In this document: piece after piece, positions 10,452-20,849 of the stretch
Position numbering within the stretch: the first letter of the stretch is position 1
Layout of the letters: each line of letters starts with the position of its first letter
The notes under the pieces: model-generated
What the model was told of the DNA's origin: nothing
The model's input: the letters and a program-made list of their open reading frames with translations, nothing else
Databases searched by the model: none
Program-made: the position numbers and the translations under genes
Assembly (NCBI GenBank): GCA_913052585.1
Contig: CAJXEB010000005.1
Location: forward strand, 1 to 64,000
DNA length: 64,000 nucleotides
Reading direction: 5' to 3'
DNA from: an uncultured Flavobacteriaceae bacterium
GTDB lineage: Bacteria; Bacteroidota; Bacteroidia; Flavobacteriales; Flavobacteriaceae

Positions 10452-11420
10452 TTATTGTTTTATAATTTTAGATACTTTTTTTACTCCATTTTCATAAAAT
10501 GAAAGTAAATATACACCTTGTGGTAAGTGAGCTACATTAATAACTGTAGCGTAGTTGTTTTGTACTAATATCTTTTTACCTAAAAGGTCATAAAGTTCGA
10601 TGTTAGTAACTGCAAGAGCATCTGTAGCGGCTAAAAACAATTTGTTTTGAACTGGATTTGGATAGAAATACGCATTATTAACTTGGCTTACATCTCCACC
10701 GTCTGAAAGAACTACTTCTTCTACATTTATAAAGTCTCCTTGAAGAATTTCTTTAGTATCATTATCTTGAATGAAGTAGGTTATTTCACATTTATCTATT
10801 ACCCAAGTTGGGTCTAAATCAAAACTAAAGTCTATTTCTAATTGATCGCTAGATGAAAAATCGATTGCTGTCCCATTTCCATCAGGAAACATTGCTCTTT
10901 CAACATGATCCAATTCTGTTTCACCTTGCCAAACTTCAGGAATATCAGATTCCGTTAAAACAATATGTAAAACCAAATTCTCACCAGTGTATTCAGCTAC
11001 TTTGTCTAAAGTAACAACTCCGCTTAAAACGCCTTCTAGCACTTCGGCACCAATAGTAGTAGTAAATGAAGATGGAGTATTCATACGATCTTGATAATAT
11101 TGAAGATGTATACTTTGCGTAGCCCAATCATCATAACCTATATGATTAGCATCGTAATACGTTGTTGGAAACCAAGGAAAATCATAATAATCTTCCCTTA
11201 AAATTGAAGCAGAATTAGTATAAGCATCGTTATTATGATATTCTACAATAGCAATTTCTAAACCTTGATCAATAAAATCATGAAGGATATCTACAACTGC
11301 TGGACAAGAAGGACACCAAGTTCCAGTACCGACTTCAACAACCACTTTTTGTCTATCTACTTGTTGAGCAAATAACGTAACAGTGCTTATTAATAATAAC
11401 ATCGTAAATAATTGTTTCAT
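10452..11420 (-). CDS. Omp28-related/thioredoxin-like secreted protein with T9SS type A sorting domain
   Basis: GTGTWCPSCPAVVDILHDF thioredoxin-like CxxC; C-terminal FYPNPVQNKLFL...LPQGVYLLSFYENGVKKVSKIIKQ sorting domain. Confidence 0.85.
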   Translation of the reverse strand: MKQLFTMLLLISTVTLFAQQVDRQKVVVEVGTGTWCPSCPAVVDILHDFIDQGLEIAIVEYHNNDAYTNSASILREDYYDFPWFPTTYYDANHIGYDDWATQSIHLQYYQDRMNTPSSFTTTIGAEVLEGVLSGVVTLDKVAEYTGENLVLHIVLTESDIPEVWQGETELDHVERAMFPDGNGTAIDFSSSDQLEIDFSFDLDPTWVIDKCEITYFIQDNDTKEILQGDFINVEEVVLSDGGDVSQVNNAYFYPNPVQNKLFLAATDALAVTNIELYDLLGKKILVQNNYATVINVAHLPQGVYLLSFYENGVKKVSKIIKQ

Positions 11421-11625
11421 GGCTAAGGTTTTAAATTTTTTATAAATATATTATTTTTAATTAATCTATTAGAAACTAGTAGTTCTTATTTAAAGATAAA
11501 GTATCTTTAAATAAGCAAAACAGGGATAATCGTCTATAAAATTGAAATACATAATATTTGCTTTTCTGATTTTGATAATATTTTCGTTTAACTCAAAATA
11601 TGACAAATACAAATAATTTGGTGAC

Positions 11626-11982
11626 ATGTATACCTTACTTTCCATAGATTTTGAAAGTGATATAACACATCTGATAAATAAAGTTAATAATCAAATCGAT
11701 GTAATTGCTTTAGATACTATAAAATATAAAAATGTGACTGAATTTCACAATCTGATTTCTGCATACAACAAATATATTGAACAGCTAGAATCTAAATTAG
11801 TGGAAGCAACTGAAAACCCATTTTGCTAAAATGATGTTATATCTGAATTGGGACTTGAATATTTAATAAAAAATAATTTTTATCGAGCAAAACTGTTACT
11901 GCTAATCAATGATAAAAACTTAAAACAACAAGTTAGAAATAAACTCAAAGCTATCAGTTCTCAAAACAAAAAAAAACATTAA
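11626..11982 (+). pseudogene. hypothetical small CDS interrupted by an in-frame TAA
   Basis: Track ORF 11626-11829 ends at TAA, but the same frame stays open to TAA at 11980-11982: ...ATENPFC*NDVISELGLEYLIKNNFYRAKLLLLINDKNLKQQVRNKLKAISSQNKKKH*. Confidence 0.45.
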
Positions 11983-11986
11983 TACT

Positions 11987-12871
11987 ATGAAAAGAAATTT
12001 ATCAGAGGTTTTTCAAATATCAATAGGTATTCTGTTAGCTAGTGTTGGATTAAAAATGTTTCTACTTCCAAATGGCTTTTTGGATGGCGGTGTTACAGGT
12101 ATTGCTATTTTACTAAGTGAGCTTTTCGACTTCGATATTTCTTATTTTCTAATATTAGTAAGTATCCCATTTCTCATATTGGCTTGGTTTAATCTATCTA
12201 GAAGAATTTTTATCAAATCAGTCATATCAATCATCGCATTAGCGGTTATTATTCATTTTGAAAACTTTAATGCAATTACCGATGATAAGCTTCTAATTGC
12301 AATATTTGGCGGTCTTTTTTTAGGTGCTGGAATTGGCTTGACTATTAAGAATGGTGCTGTTTTAGATGGTTCAGAAATATTAGGGATTTTTATAAATGAT
12401 CGCTTAGGAATAAGTATCGGTAAGGTGATCCTTTTATTTAATGCAGTATTATTTAGCGCTACTGCAATATTACTTTCTATCGAGGTGGCAATGTACTCCA
12501 TATTAACATTTATTGTTACCGGTAAAGTTATTGATCTTATGATCGAGGGTTTTGAAGATTATGTTGGATTAATGATTTTCTCTGAAAAAGTTGCTGAAAT
12601 TAATAAGGAACTTATTAGAGTGGTTGGAGCGGGCACCACTTTATACCAAGGATCTGGGGGTTTTGGAGAAAGAGGTCTTCAAACTAATAAAGAAATTATC
12701 CATACGGTAATTAACAGGATTGATATTAGAAGAACCTACAATTTAATAGACTCCATAGATAAGAAAGCCTTTATTATTGAATTTGATGTAAATAAGATAA
12801 AAGGAGGCGTTTACACAAAATTTCTCTCTAAGGAAGGCTTAAAAAAACTATCACCAAAAAAATATGTGTAA
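11987..12871 (+). CDS. YitT family membrane protein (DUF161/DUF2179)
   Basis: LPNGFLDGGVTGIAILLSELF and GAGTTLYQGSGGFG...VYTKFL motifs. Confidence 0.9.
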   Translation: MKRNLSEVFQISIGILLASVGLKMFLLPNGFLDGGVTGIAILLSELFDFDISYFLILVSIPFLILAWFNLSRRIFIKSVISIIALAVIIHFENFNAITDDKLLIAIFGGLFLGAGIGLTIKNGAVLDGSEILGIFINDRLGISIGKVILLFNAVLFSATAILLSIEVAMYSILTFIVTGKVIDLMIEGFEDYVGLMIFSEKVAEINKELIRVVGAGTTLYQGSGGFGERGLQTNKEIIHTVINRIDIRRTYNLIDSIDKKAFIIEFDVNKIKGGVYTKFLSKEGLKKLSPKKYV

Positions 12872-13002
12872 AATAGTGACGATAGTCCTCGTAAATTGAA
12901 GGTGCTAAGTACCTTGGATTTAAAGTTACTATCTTTGGAATGAAAGCACATATTTAAAGAGCATATTTTCCCAAAGTCAATCATTACAAAGAACGACCTA
13001 CT

Positions 13003-14391
13003 ATGAAAAACAAATTAATAAATTTCCTACTCTTATTGGTTTTGGGGTTTATATTAATTAGTGCTACTATTGATTTAAATAATCTTTTTAATTATGCCAA
13101 CCAAGATGTTCCTGACTATATTACCAAAGACAATACCGATGGTAACCTTATTAATGATAAAGCAGCTACCTTAGGTCGAGTTCTTTTCTACGACAAAAAC
13201 CTTTCCAGCGATGGCACCATAGCTTGTGCCAGTTGTCATTTACAGGCGCACGCTTTTGGCGATCCAAACGTTCAGAGTACTGGCATTAATGGACTTACAG
13301 CTCGACATTCCCCGCGACTTGTAAATCCCAGATTTTCACGCGAAACACATTTTTTTTGGGACGAACGTGCAGAAACATTGGAAGATCAGACGACCCAGCC
13401 CATACAGGACCACATAGAAATGGGTTTCAGCGGTACCAATGGTGATCCTAATTTAAACGATCTTATAAATCATTTAGAAAGTATTGAATATTACAGCAGC
13501 CTTTTCGAATTTGCTTTTGGCGATACCGAGATCACAGAAAATCGTATGCAATTAGCCTTAGCTCAATTTATAAGAAGTATACAATCCTTCGATTCCCGAT
13601 TCGATGAAGGTTTTGCGCAAGTAAACAACACAAGTGAACCTTTTCCAAATTTCACAGGGCAAGAGAATAGGGGTAAACATTTATTTATAAATACTCCTAA
13701 TGAGGGTACTGGTTGTGCAGATTGTCATATTCCTCCGGAATTTTCAATTACCATACATTCTCATAATAATGGTGTGATTACCGTAGCTGGAATGCCTGGT
13801 GAAATAGATTTAACAATTACCCATCCTCCATCCCTTAGAGATCTTGTAAACCCAGATGGTGTCTTAAATAGTCCCCTAATGCATGACGGAAGTTTTACCA
13901 GTCTTTTAGAGGTGGTTAATCATTATAATAATATACCTGATAACCCTGAAAACAACAATTTAGACACCCGATTAACAGACGTCAACGGAGCGCCACAAGA
14001 GCTAAATCTTACTGAAAATCAAAAACAAGACCTTATTGCGTTTTTGCAAACACTTAGCGGTACAGACATTTATACGAACGAAAAATGGTCCGATCCTTTC
14101 AATCTGGACGGCTCTATAGAAATAATAGGACCCACTTTGGGTATTTCTGAAGGCAGTCTGATTCCTTTCATCTCTATTTCCCCAAACCCCATAGTACATA
14201 ATACAACAGTTGAAACCAACCTTGGTTATTTCAAAATATGGGTTTATGACAATACAGGAAAGTTATTACTCCAAAAGGAAGCTAATACGCAAACAATATT
14301 AGATTTTAGTACCATAGCTACCGGATTGTATTTTGTGAAAGTAACTACAGAAAGTGGCTTGCAAATTACCAAACACATAGTGAAGAAGTAA
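13003..14391 (+). CDS. di-haem cytochrome c peroxidase (MauG/CcpA family) with C-terminal T9SS sorting domain
   Basis: Two CxxCH haem motifs (CASCH, CADCH); C-terminal ISPNPIVHNTTVETN...GLYFVKVTTESGLQITKHIVKK. Confidence 0.92.
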   Translation: MKNKLINFLLLLVLGFILISATIDLNNLFNYANQDVPDYITKDNTDGNLINDKAATLGRVLFYDKNLSSDGTIACASCHLQAHAFGDPNVQSTGINGLTARHSPRLVNPRFSRETHFFWDERAETLEDQTTQPIQDHIEMGFSGTNGDPNLNDLINHLESIEYYSSLFEFAFGDTEITENRMQLALAQFIRSIQSFDSRFDEGFAQVNNTSEPFPNFTGQENRGKHLFINTPNEGTGCADCHIPPEFSITIHSHNNGVITVAGMPGEIDLTITHPPSLRDLVNPDGVLNSPLMHDGSFTSLLEVVNHYNNIPDNPENNNLDTRLTDVNGAPQELNLTENQKQDLIAFLQTLSGTDIYTNEKWSDPFNLDGSIEIIGPTLGISEGSLIPFISISPNPIVHNTTVETNLGYFKIWVYDNTGKLLLQKEANTQTILDFSTIATGLYFVKVTTESGLQITKHIVKK

Positions 14392-14540
14392 AAAAGTGTC
14401 TGATTATATAGTTGATGTTCCCAAAATTGGTTAATCGAAAATTCCTAAATAAAAAATACAAATTTAGAATGGATTTTTAAACAATTGATCTGATCTTTGG
14501 TAAAATTCATCTGGTTATTCCACTGTAATTCTATTGCTCT

Positions 14541-14918
14541 TTAATTAACACCTGGACCATTATATATTTCCATTTCTATTATAGTATCTAAATTACTTCT
14601 ACTTAAACTTATGGATAAGCTACCTATATCTTTTACAATTGTATCATTTATTTCAATAAACTCATAAAGTCCACCAATTTCAAAATCAAAAATAATAGAA
14701 TTTACAGCATCTTTTTCAACGAGTATTACTGTTTTGTAATTGTGTTGTGTTGAATCAATAAACTTATTAGCTACATAACCCGAATATTGTGCTTTCTTAT
14801 AATTATTGGAAGCTGACGTATAATTATAATCATAAATTTTAGGCAAAATTAATTTTGGAGCATAAAACATAATACTTAAAAAAACTAATACTAAAAGAAA
14901 ACTATACCTTTTTTTCAT
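14541..14918 (-). CDS. hypothetical protein with N-terminal TM/signal
   Basis: ORF with N-terminal hydrophobic segment only. Confidence 0.5.
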   Translation of the reverse strand: MKKRYSFLLVLVFLSIMFYAPKLILPKIYDYNYTSASNNYKKAQYSGYVANKFIDSTQHNYKTVILVEKDAVNSIIFDFEIGGLYEFIEINDTIVKDIGSLSISLSRSNLDTIIEMEIYNGPGVN

Positions 14919-15118
14919 AATGGTTATTTTGAATTAAATAACAATAATAATTACAAACGGGACATCATATTCTGTTTGGTACTCAGCTCCTCTTAATATA
15001 GTTCCAATTATATTTGAATTTGTTCAAATATAAAAATCAAAATATTCTATTCCTGTTCCCACTCATATTCCGAGCTCATTTGAAGCTTTAAAAATTAACC
15101 AAAACCTTATAAAAGCAA

Positions 15119-15148
15119 AAACCCTCTATATCAATGATATAAAGGGTT
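15119..15148 (-). terminator. terminator-like hairpin downstream of tRNA-Asn
   Basis: AACCCT..TATATC-aat-GATATA..AGGGTT stem, T-run on the minus strand. Confidence 0.65.
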
Positions 15149-15154
15149 ATTATG

Positions 15155-15228
15155 CTCCTCTTCTTGGACTCGAACCAAGGACACCCTGATTAACAGTCAG
15201 GTGCTCTAACCAGCTGAGCTAAAGAGGA
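15155..15228 (-). tRNA. tRNA-Asn (GTT)
   Basis: Minus strand TCCTCTTTAGCTCAGCTGGTTAGAGCACCTGACTGTTAATCAGGG...GGTTCGAGTCC...AAGAGGAG; full cloverleaf, anticodon GTT. Confidence 0.95.
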
Positions 15229-15350
15229 ATTTATTTTTTTAATCGTAATTTTAAGAACTTAAGTTTTACCTTTTAAAACCTTATTCGTTTCGTAGGCGGG
15301 TGCAAATATAAATTATTTTTTATCTGCAGCAAACAATTTTTATTTTTTTA

Positions 15351-16676
15351 TTATTTAAATAACCATCTATAAACATCATTCCCGTTTGCGAATAATACCA
15401 ATGCAATTAATAATATAAATCCTGCCATCTGTGCATACTCCATTACCTTTTCATTAGGCTTACGTCCTGTAGCCATTTCATAGAGTAAAAACACTACGTG
15501 TCCACCATCTAATGCTGGTATTGGAAGAATATTCATAAATGCTAAAATAATTGAAATTAAAGCTGTCGTATGCCAGAAAGAAATCCAGCTCCATGTACCA
15601 GGAAACAAATTAGCAATGGCTCCAAAACCACCTACTTGTGTAGCTCCTTCAGATGTAAATACGTACTTAAACTGTTTTACATAGTCCGTTAAAACATTAT
15701 ATCCGTAATTGATTCCTCCTCCTAAGCTTTCAACAAAGCTATATTTTACTTCTTTATATGCATTTACATATTCTAGTCCGTAATTATTAATACCGATAGT
15801 TCCATCTTCTCCGGGAGTAACTTTTAAGGTTTCTAAATTACCATTTCTATCAATATTTAAAGTAACTTCCGTATTAGGATTCGCTTTTATATTTTCTGAT
15901 AAACTTGCCCAATTCAGCGTTTCTACTCCATTAATTGAAAGAATTTTATCTCCTTTTAATAATCCAGCTTTTTCAGCAGGATTATTTGGAATAATGGTAT
16001 CTAAAATAGTACCCCTTACAGGCTGAAAAGGTTTTAGCTCTCCTGCTTTAAACATGGTCATACCCACTTCCTCCGGAATCGTTATAGTTTCCGTATTTCC
16101 ATCGGTGTGTTTTACTGTAAGTGTGTTTACATCTCTTAAGAACAAGTAACGGTTTAGATCATTTAAGTTTTCAAAATCATCTCCATTAAGTTTTAAAACT
16201 TTATCTCCATGTTTAAATCCTAAGTCTTTAAATGTTTGAGAAACAGCAAAACCATGAGGTAATTCGTCATTGGTAACAATTTTTTGACCTACAAAGTAAA
16301 AGATGCAAATATAAATTACAAAACCAACAATTATATTAACGGTTACACCACCTAACATAATAATTAATCGTTGCCAAGCTGGTTTCGATCTAAATTCCCA
16401 AGGTTGTGGAGGCAAAGCCATTTGCTCCTTGTCCATACTCTCATCGATCATCCCAGATATTTTCACATATCCTCCAAGTGGCAACCAACCTATTCCGTAA
16501 GTAGTTTCTCCTATCTTCTTTTTAAATAAAGAGAACTTTATATCAAAGAAAAGATAAAACTTCTCTACACGAGTTTTAAATAATTTGGCAGGTATAAAAT
16601 GCCCCAACTCGTGAAGGACAATTAATAAAGAAAGGCTTAATAACAGTTGTAATGCTTTAACAGCAAATGGGCTCAT
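15351..16676 (-). CDS. rseP: RIP metalloprotease RseP (site-2 protease)
   Basis: HELGHFIPAK, PDZ domains, and MNILPIPALDGGH motif. Confidence 0.94.
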   Translation of the reverse strand: MSPFAVKALQLLLSLSLLIVLHELGHFIPAKLFKTRVEKFYLFFDIKFSLFKKKIGETTYGIGWLPLGGYVKISGMIDESMDKEQMALPPQPWEFRSKPAWQRLIIMLGGVTVNIIVGFVIYICIFYFVGQKIVTNDELPHGFAVSQTFKDLGFKHGDKVLKLNGDDFENLNDLNRYLFLRDVNTLTVKHTDGNTETITIPEEVGMTMFKAGELKPFQPVRGTILDTIIPNNPAEKAGLLKGDKILSINGVETLNWASLSENIKANPNTEVTLNIDRNGNLETLKVTPGEDGTIGINNYGLEYVNAYKEVKYSFVESLGGGINYGYNVLTDYVKQFKYVFTSEGATQVGGFGAIANLFPGTWSWISFWHTTALISIILAFMNILPIPALDGGHVVFLLYEMATGRKPNEKVMEYAQMAGFILLIALVLFANGNDVYRWLFK

Positions 16677-17084
16677 AGTCTATAAAATTAACGGCAAAAA
16701 TAGAAAATTTATGTTATAAACCTCTTGTACCTTACGTTTATTCCCTTTTAATTAATGATATATGTATGATCCCGAAATTTGTTTTAAAACGAACAAATAG
16801 TAATCCTGTTGTAAGGTCGCTAATAACGACCGTTTCAGAATATTTTTTCTCTTTTATAAATTGTACTAAAACATTATATATTTTAATGTTTTCAATTTTT
16901 AAATAAGCTGGTTAATTAATATGTATAATTTATTGAACACCTTGCATAAACACTTCTGCTCCTAACTGTCTATTTTACATGTGTGAAACAATGGAGCGTT
17001 TATTAAAAGAGTGAAAATTAAAAATGGGAGGAGTACTCGTTTTTTATATGACGATATTTTCACAAAATTAGCAAACACTTTTTA

Positions 17085-17115
17085 CTTGTAATGTGATAAA
17101 AGTCGCATAACTTTG
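17085..17115 (+). promoter_or_regulatory. Bacteroidota-type promoter of the SCO gene
   Basis: cTTG (17085-17088), 19 nt spacer, TAACTTTG (17108-17115), matching TTTG-N19-TAnnTTTG. Confidence 0.55.
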
Positions 17116-17140
17116 TTTTTTAAAAAATTACCTCTCGATT

Positions 17141-17809
17141 ATGATTTCATTTTTTTCCAGATATAAATTTTTTGCAGTTGTGCTATTGATTCTATCAATC
17201 ATAATTATTTCAATTATATATCAAATTTTAAAGCCAACTGAGGTATTACCAATATTTCAACCATCAAAAGTAAATGCTGAACTTGTAGATAGTACCATAC
17301 AGCATGTAAAAAAGTATCATAGCATTTCTGATTTTTCATTAATCAATCAAAACGGAAAAACCGTTACTCAAGAAGACTATAAGGGTAAAATATATGTTGC
17401 AGATTTCTTTTTTACCACCTGCCAAACTATTTGTCCTATAATGACCGATAATATGGTTGAAGTTCAAAATAAATTGAAAAACGATTCTGAAATAATGTTA
17501 TTATCACATACGGTTACTCCAGAAATAGATTCGGTTGCTCAATTAAAAAAATATGCTCTTAAAAAAGGAGTAGATGACACAAAATGGAACCTTGTTACTG
17601 GAGAAAAAAAAGAAATTTACAAACTTGCAAGAAAATCTTATCTCGCAGTAAAAAGCGATGGAAATGGAGATGAATATGATATGATCCATACTGAAAACTT
17701 TATCTTGGTAGACAAGAAAAAAAGAATTCGAGGGTTTTACGACGGAACTGATGATATCGATATCCAACAACTTCTAAAAGATATCGAAATATTGAAAAGA
17801 GAAAACTAA
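17141..17809 (+). CDS. SCO family protein (SCO1/SenC)
   Basis: ADFFFTTCQTICPIMTDNM CxxxC motif and conserved distal His (DMIHTENFILVDKKKRIRGFYDG). Confidence 0.93.
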   Translation: MISFFSRYKFFAVVLLILSIIIISIIYQILKPTEVLPIFQPSKVNAELVDSTIQHVKKYHSISDFSLINQNGKTVTQEDYKGKIYVADFFFTTCQTICPIMTDNMVEVQNKLKNDSEIMLLSHTVTPEIDSVAQLKKYALKKGVDDTKWNLVTGEKKEIYKLARKSYLAVKSDGNGDEYDMIHTENFILVDKKKRIRGFYDGTDDIDIQQLLKDIEILKREN

Positions 17810-17910
17810 TACACTAATAACTAGGAGGATTAAATCTTTTTTTTAAGCAACATTTTCCCATGTCAATATGTTAGTTTACATTTGTTGTTTAAAATCAATC
17901 TAAATAAATA

Positions 17911-18141
17911 ATGCTGTCTATTGCATCTCTAGAAATTGGGCAACGAGCTATTATAAAAGACTTCTCTGTAGATGTAGTCCCATTAAAATTATTAGAGATG
18001 GGATGCCTTCCAGGTAATGAAGTAACTTTAATCCAAGAAGCTCCTTTTAAAGACCCATTATACCTTACCATTAATGGCAGTCATTTAGCTATCAGAAAAG
18101 ATATGGCTTGTAAAATTGAAATTGAACTCATTAATGGCTAA
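17911..18141 (+). CDS. feoA: ferrous iron transport protein A
   Basis: 76-aa SH3-like FeoA: LEIGQRAIIKDF...LKLLEMGCLPGNEVTLIQEAPFKDPLYLTINGSHLAIRKDMA; overlaps feoB. Confidence 0.93.
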   Translation: MLSIASLEIGQRAIIKDFSVDVVPLKLLEMGCLPGNEVTLIQEAPFKDPLYLTINGSHLAIRKDMACKIEIELING

Positions 18142-20233
18142 ACAAATAAATGTTGCACTTATTGGTAATCCAAATACGGGAAAAACCTCTGTTTTTAATA
18201 TCCTCACTGGACTTAATCAAAAAGTTGGAAATTATCCAGGCATTACGGTTGAAAAAAAACAAGGAACCTGCCAATTTGAAAGAAATCTAAAAGCGCATAT
18301 CATTGATCTTCCGGGAACTTATAGTTTAAATGCGTCTTCCTTAGATGAAAATGTAGTTATAGAATTACTCCTGAATAAAAATGATAAAGATTATCCAGAT
18401 GTAGCTGTCGTTATCGCTGATATTGAGAATTTAAAAAGAAACTTACTTTTATTTACACAAATAAAAGACCTTGGTATTCCCACCATTTTAGCTATCAATA
18501 TGGCTGACAGAATGAAACGGAAGGCAATTTCATTAAATATTAAAGAATTAGAAGAAAAGTTAGGAACCAAAATTGTTTTAATAAGTTCCAGAAAAATAAC
18601 TGGGATTGAAGAGTTAAAAGATTTGATTTCAAATTACAAATCACTGTCTTTAGCACCTTGTGTAAATGCATCTAAGATCGCACCTGAATATTTTGAACGC
18701 CTTCAAAAAACTTTTCCAAATCAAGATTTATATAAATTATGGTTGGTAGTTACCCAAGATGTTAATTTTGGGAAATTAGATAGAAAGGAAATAAATGGAA
18801 TCCACTCCTTTCAAACAGAATCTATAGGTAATCTAAAACGATTACAGCAAAAAGAAACCATTGCTCGTTATCAATTTATTAATGATACTCTAAAGGAAAC
18901 ACTATCAATTGATCAGAAAAATGCAAAAGATTTAAGAAGTAGGTTTGATAAAATATTAACTCATAAGGTTTGGGGGTATGTAATTTTCTTTTCCATTTTA
19001 TTATTGATTTTTCAAGCTATATTTGATTGGAGTACCTATCCAATGGACTTTATTGATAATTCGTTTACATCGTTAAGTGAATGGCTAAAAATCAATTTAC
19101 CTCCTGGCGAGTTTTCAAGTTTAATTACGGAAGGCGTTATACCTGGACTTGGAGGAATTGTAATTTTTATACCACAAATTTCCTTTTTATTTTTATTCAT
19201 TTCCATTTTAGAAGAAAGTGGTTATATGAGTCGTGTGGTCTTTTTAATGGACAGAGTTATGCGTCGTTTTGGATTAAGCGGAAAAAGTGTTGTACCACTA
19301 GTTTCCGGAACCGCTTGCTCAATTCCTGCGATTATGGCTACTAGAAATATTGAAAACTGGAAAGAACGTCTTATTACTATTTTAGTAACACCATTTATTA
19401 CTTGTGCAGCTAGATTACCTGTTTATTTAATAATCATTTCGTTGGTTATTCCAGAAGGCCGAGTATTGGGCATTATTAGCTTACAAGGGTTGACTCTTTT
19501 AATTTTATATGGATTGGGTTTTGGTTCTGCAATTGCTGCAGCTTATACCTTAGACAAATATTTACATGTAAAAAGTAAATCATTTTTTGTGATTGAAATG
19601 CCAAATTACAAACTACCCATGTTAAAAAATGTGGCTATTACCGTTTTAGAAAAAACGAAAGCATTTGTATTTGGAGCTGGTAAAATAATATTAGCAATTT
19701 CAATAATTCTGTGGGTTTTGGCTTCTTATGGTCCTGGGGATTTCAATCAAGCTGAAGAAGTTGTTTTACAACAAATCGAACAACAAAATTTATCTCAAGA
19801 AGAGCTAGATATTAAAATCGCATCTTTTAAATTAGAGAATTCATATATAGGTATTGTAGGAAAGTTTATAGAACCTGCCGTAAGACCTTTAGGATTCGAT
19901 TGGAAAATAGGTATTGCTTTAATTAGTTCTTTCGCAGCAAGAGAAGTATTTATTGGAACACTTGCTACCATATATAGTGTTGGAAATGATGATGTAGAAA
20001 CCATAAAAAATAAAATGGCTTCTGAAATTAATCCCTCCAACGGAGAACCTTTGTTTAATTTAGCCAGTGGTATTTCTCTTTTATTGTTTTATGCTTTTGC
20101 GATGCAATGTATGAGTACCTTAGCTATTGTAAAACGAGAAACTAATTCATGGAAATGGCCAATGTGGCAATTAGTATCAATGACAGCGCTAGCATATATT
20201 GCTGCTTTAGCAGCTTATCAAATCCTTAAATAA
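18134..20233 (+). CDS. feoB: ferrous iron transporter B
   Basis: GNPNTGKTSVFN (G1), DLPGTYSL (G3), gate motifs SGTACSIPAIMATR; MAKQIN chosen as start (track ORF begins 18116). Confidence 0.96.
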   Translation: MAKQINVALIGNPNTGKTSVFNILTGLNQKVGNYPGITVEKKQGTCQFERNLKAHIIDLPGTYSLNASSLDENVVIELLLNKNDKDYPDVAVVIADIENLKRNLLLFTQIKDLGIPTILAINMADRMKRKAISLNIKELEEKLGTKIVLISSRKITGIEELKDLISNYKSLSLAPCVNASKIAPEYFERLQKTFPNQDLYKLWLVVTQDVNFGKLDRKEINGIHSFQTESIGNLKRLQQKETIARYQFINDTLKETLSIDQKNAKDLRSRFDKILTHKVWGYVIFFSILLLIFQAIFDWSTYPMDFIDNSFTSLSEWLKINLPPGEFSSLITEGVIPGLGGIVIFIPQISFLFLFISILEESGYMSRVVFLMDRVMRRFGLSGKSVVPLVSGTACSIPAIMATRNIENWKERLITILVTPFITCAARLPVYLIIISLVIPEGRVLGIISLQGLTLLILYGLGFGSAIAAAYTLDKYLHVKSKSFFVIEMPNYKLPMLKNVAITVLEKTKAFVFGAGKIILAISIILWVLASYGPGDFNQAEEVVLQQIEQQNLSQEELDIKIASFKLENSYIGIVGKFIEPAVRPLGFDWKIGIALISSFAAREVFIGTLATIYSVGNDDVETIKNKMASEINPSNGEPLFNLASGISLLLFYAFAMQCMSTLAIVKRETNSWKWPMWQLVSMTALAYIAALAAYQILK

Positions 20234-20391
20234 TGCAAAAAATATTAGTCATACTTACGTTCTCATTAGCAGCAGGGTTTCTACTTAAAAAATTTGTTTG
20301 GAATCCTATTTTTGAAGGGAGACAAAATAAGAGCACAGCTATGGATGGGGAAAACACCAAATGTGGAAAAAGTGATTGTGCTTGTCACTAA
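20233..20391 (+). CDS. FeoB-associated Cys-rich membrane protein
   Basis: Unlisted 52-aa ORF, ATG overlaps the feoB stop (TAATG): MQKILVILTFSLAAGFLLKKFVWNPIFEGRQNKSTAMDGENTKCGKSDCACH*. Confidence 0.85.
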   Translation: MQKILVILTFSLAAGFLLKKFVWNPIFEGRQNKSTAMDGENTKCGKSDCACH

Positions 20392-20801
20392 TTTTCAATA
20401 GCAATTAACAACACATATTCTTTAGTATCTAAATTGTATTCTGAAGATGGATACGGATTTAATTGATAAGCGGAAGCTTTCTTTAATGAAGTATTAACTA
20501 AAAATAAATAATCAGATTCATTTGGGTTCACTTTACCAAAGATTATTTCTTTTTGAATGGTTTCCATTCCTTCTAAAGAAATTTCAACCAATATTTTTGC
20601 TCTTCCGGCCCAAATGCAATTAGCATCTTTAGGACAACGAGAATCCTCTAACACCTCAACAAATTTAATGGTATGGTGTTCTAATAATATAGATTTTCCT
20701 AATGGAATTTTCATTAAAATCTTTGGGCTTCTAACTGATGGTTCTTGGGAATAACCAATTAAAGTAATTAATGATAATAGGAGAACTAATTTGAATTTCA
20801 T
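20388..20801 (-). CDS. secreted hypothetical protein
   Basis: Signal peptide ORF; stop overlaps the end of the convergent Cys-rich FeoB partner. Confidence 0.55.
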   Translation of the reverse strand: MKFKLVLLLSLITLIGYSQEPSVRSPKILMKIPLGKSILLEHHTIKFVEVLEDSRCPKDANCIWAGRAKILVEISLEGMETIQKEIIFGKVNPNESDYLFLVNTSLKKASAYQLNPYPSSEYNLDTKEYVLLIAIEN

Positions 20802-20849
20802 AATAAATATTTATAATCAAATATACTCAAATAGTATACCGGACTAGTA

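Noticed and set aside
16815-16831. GGTCG...CGACC hairpin in the rseP-SCO intergenic space
   Set aside because: Short stem without a T-run or other context; not enough support for a regulatory RNA or terminator.
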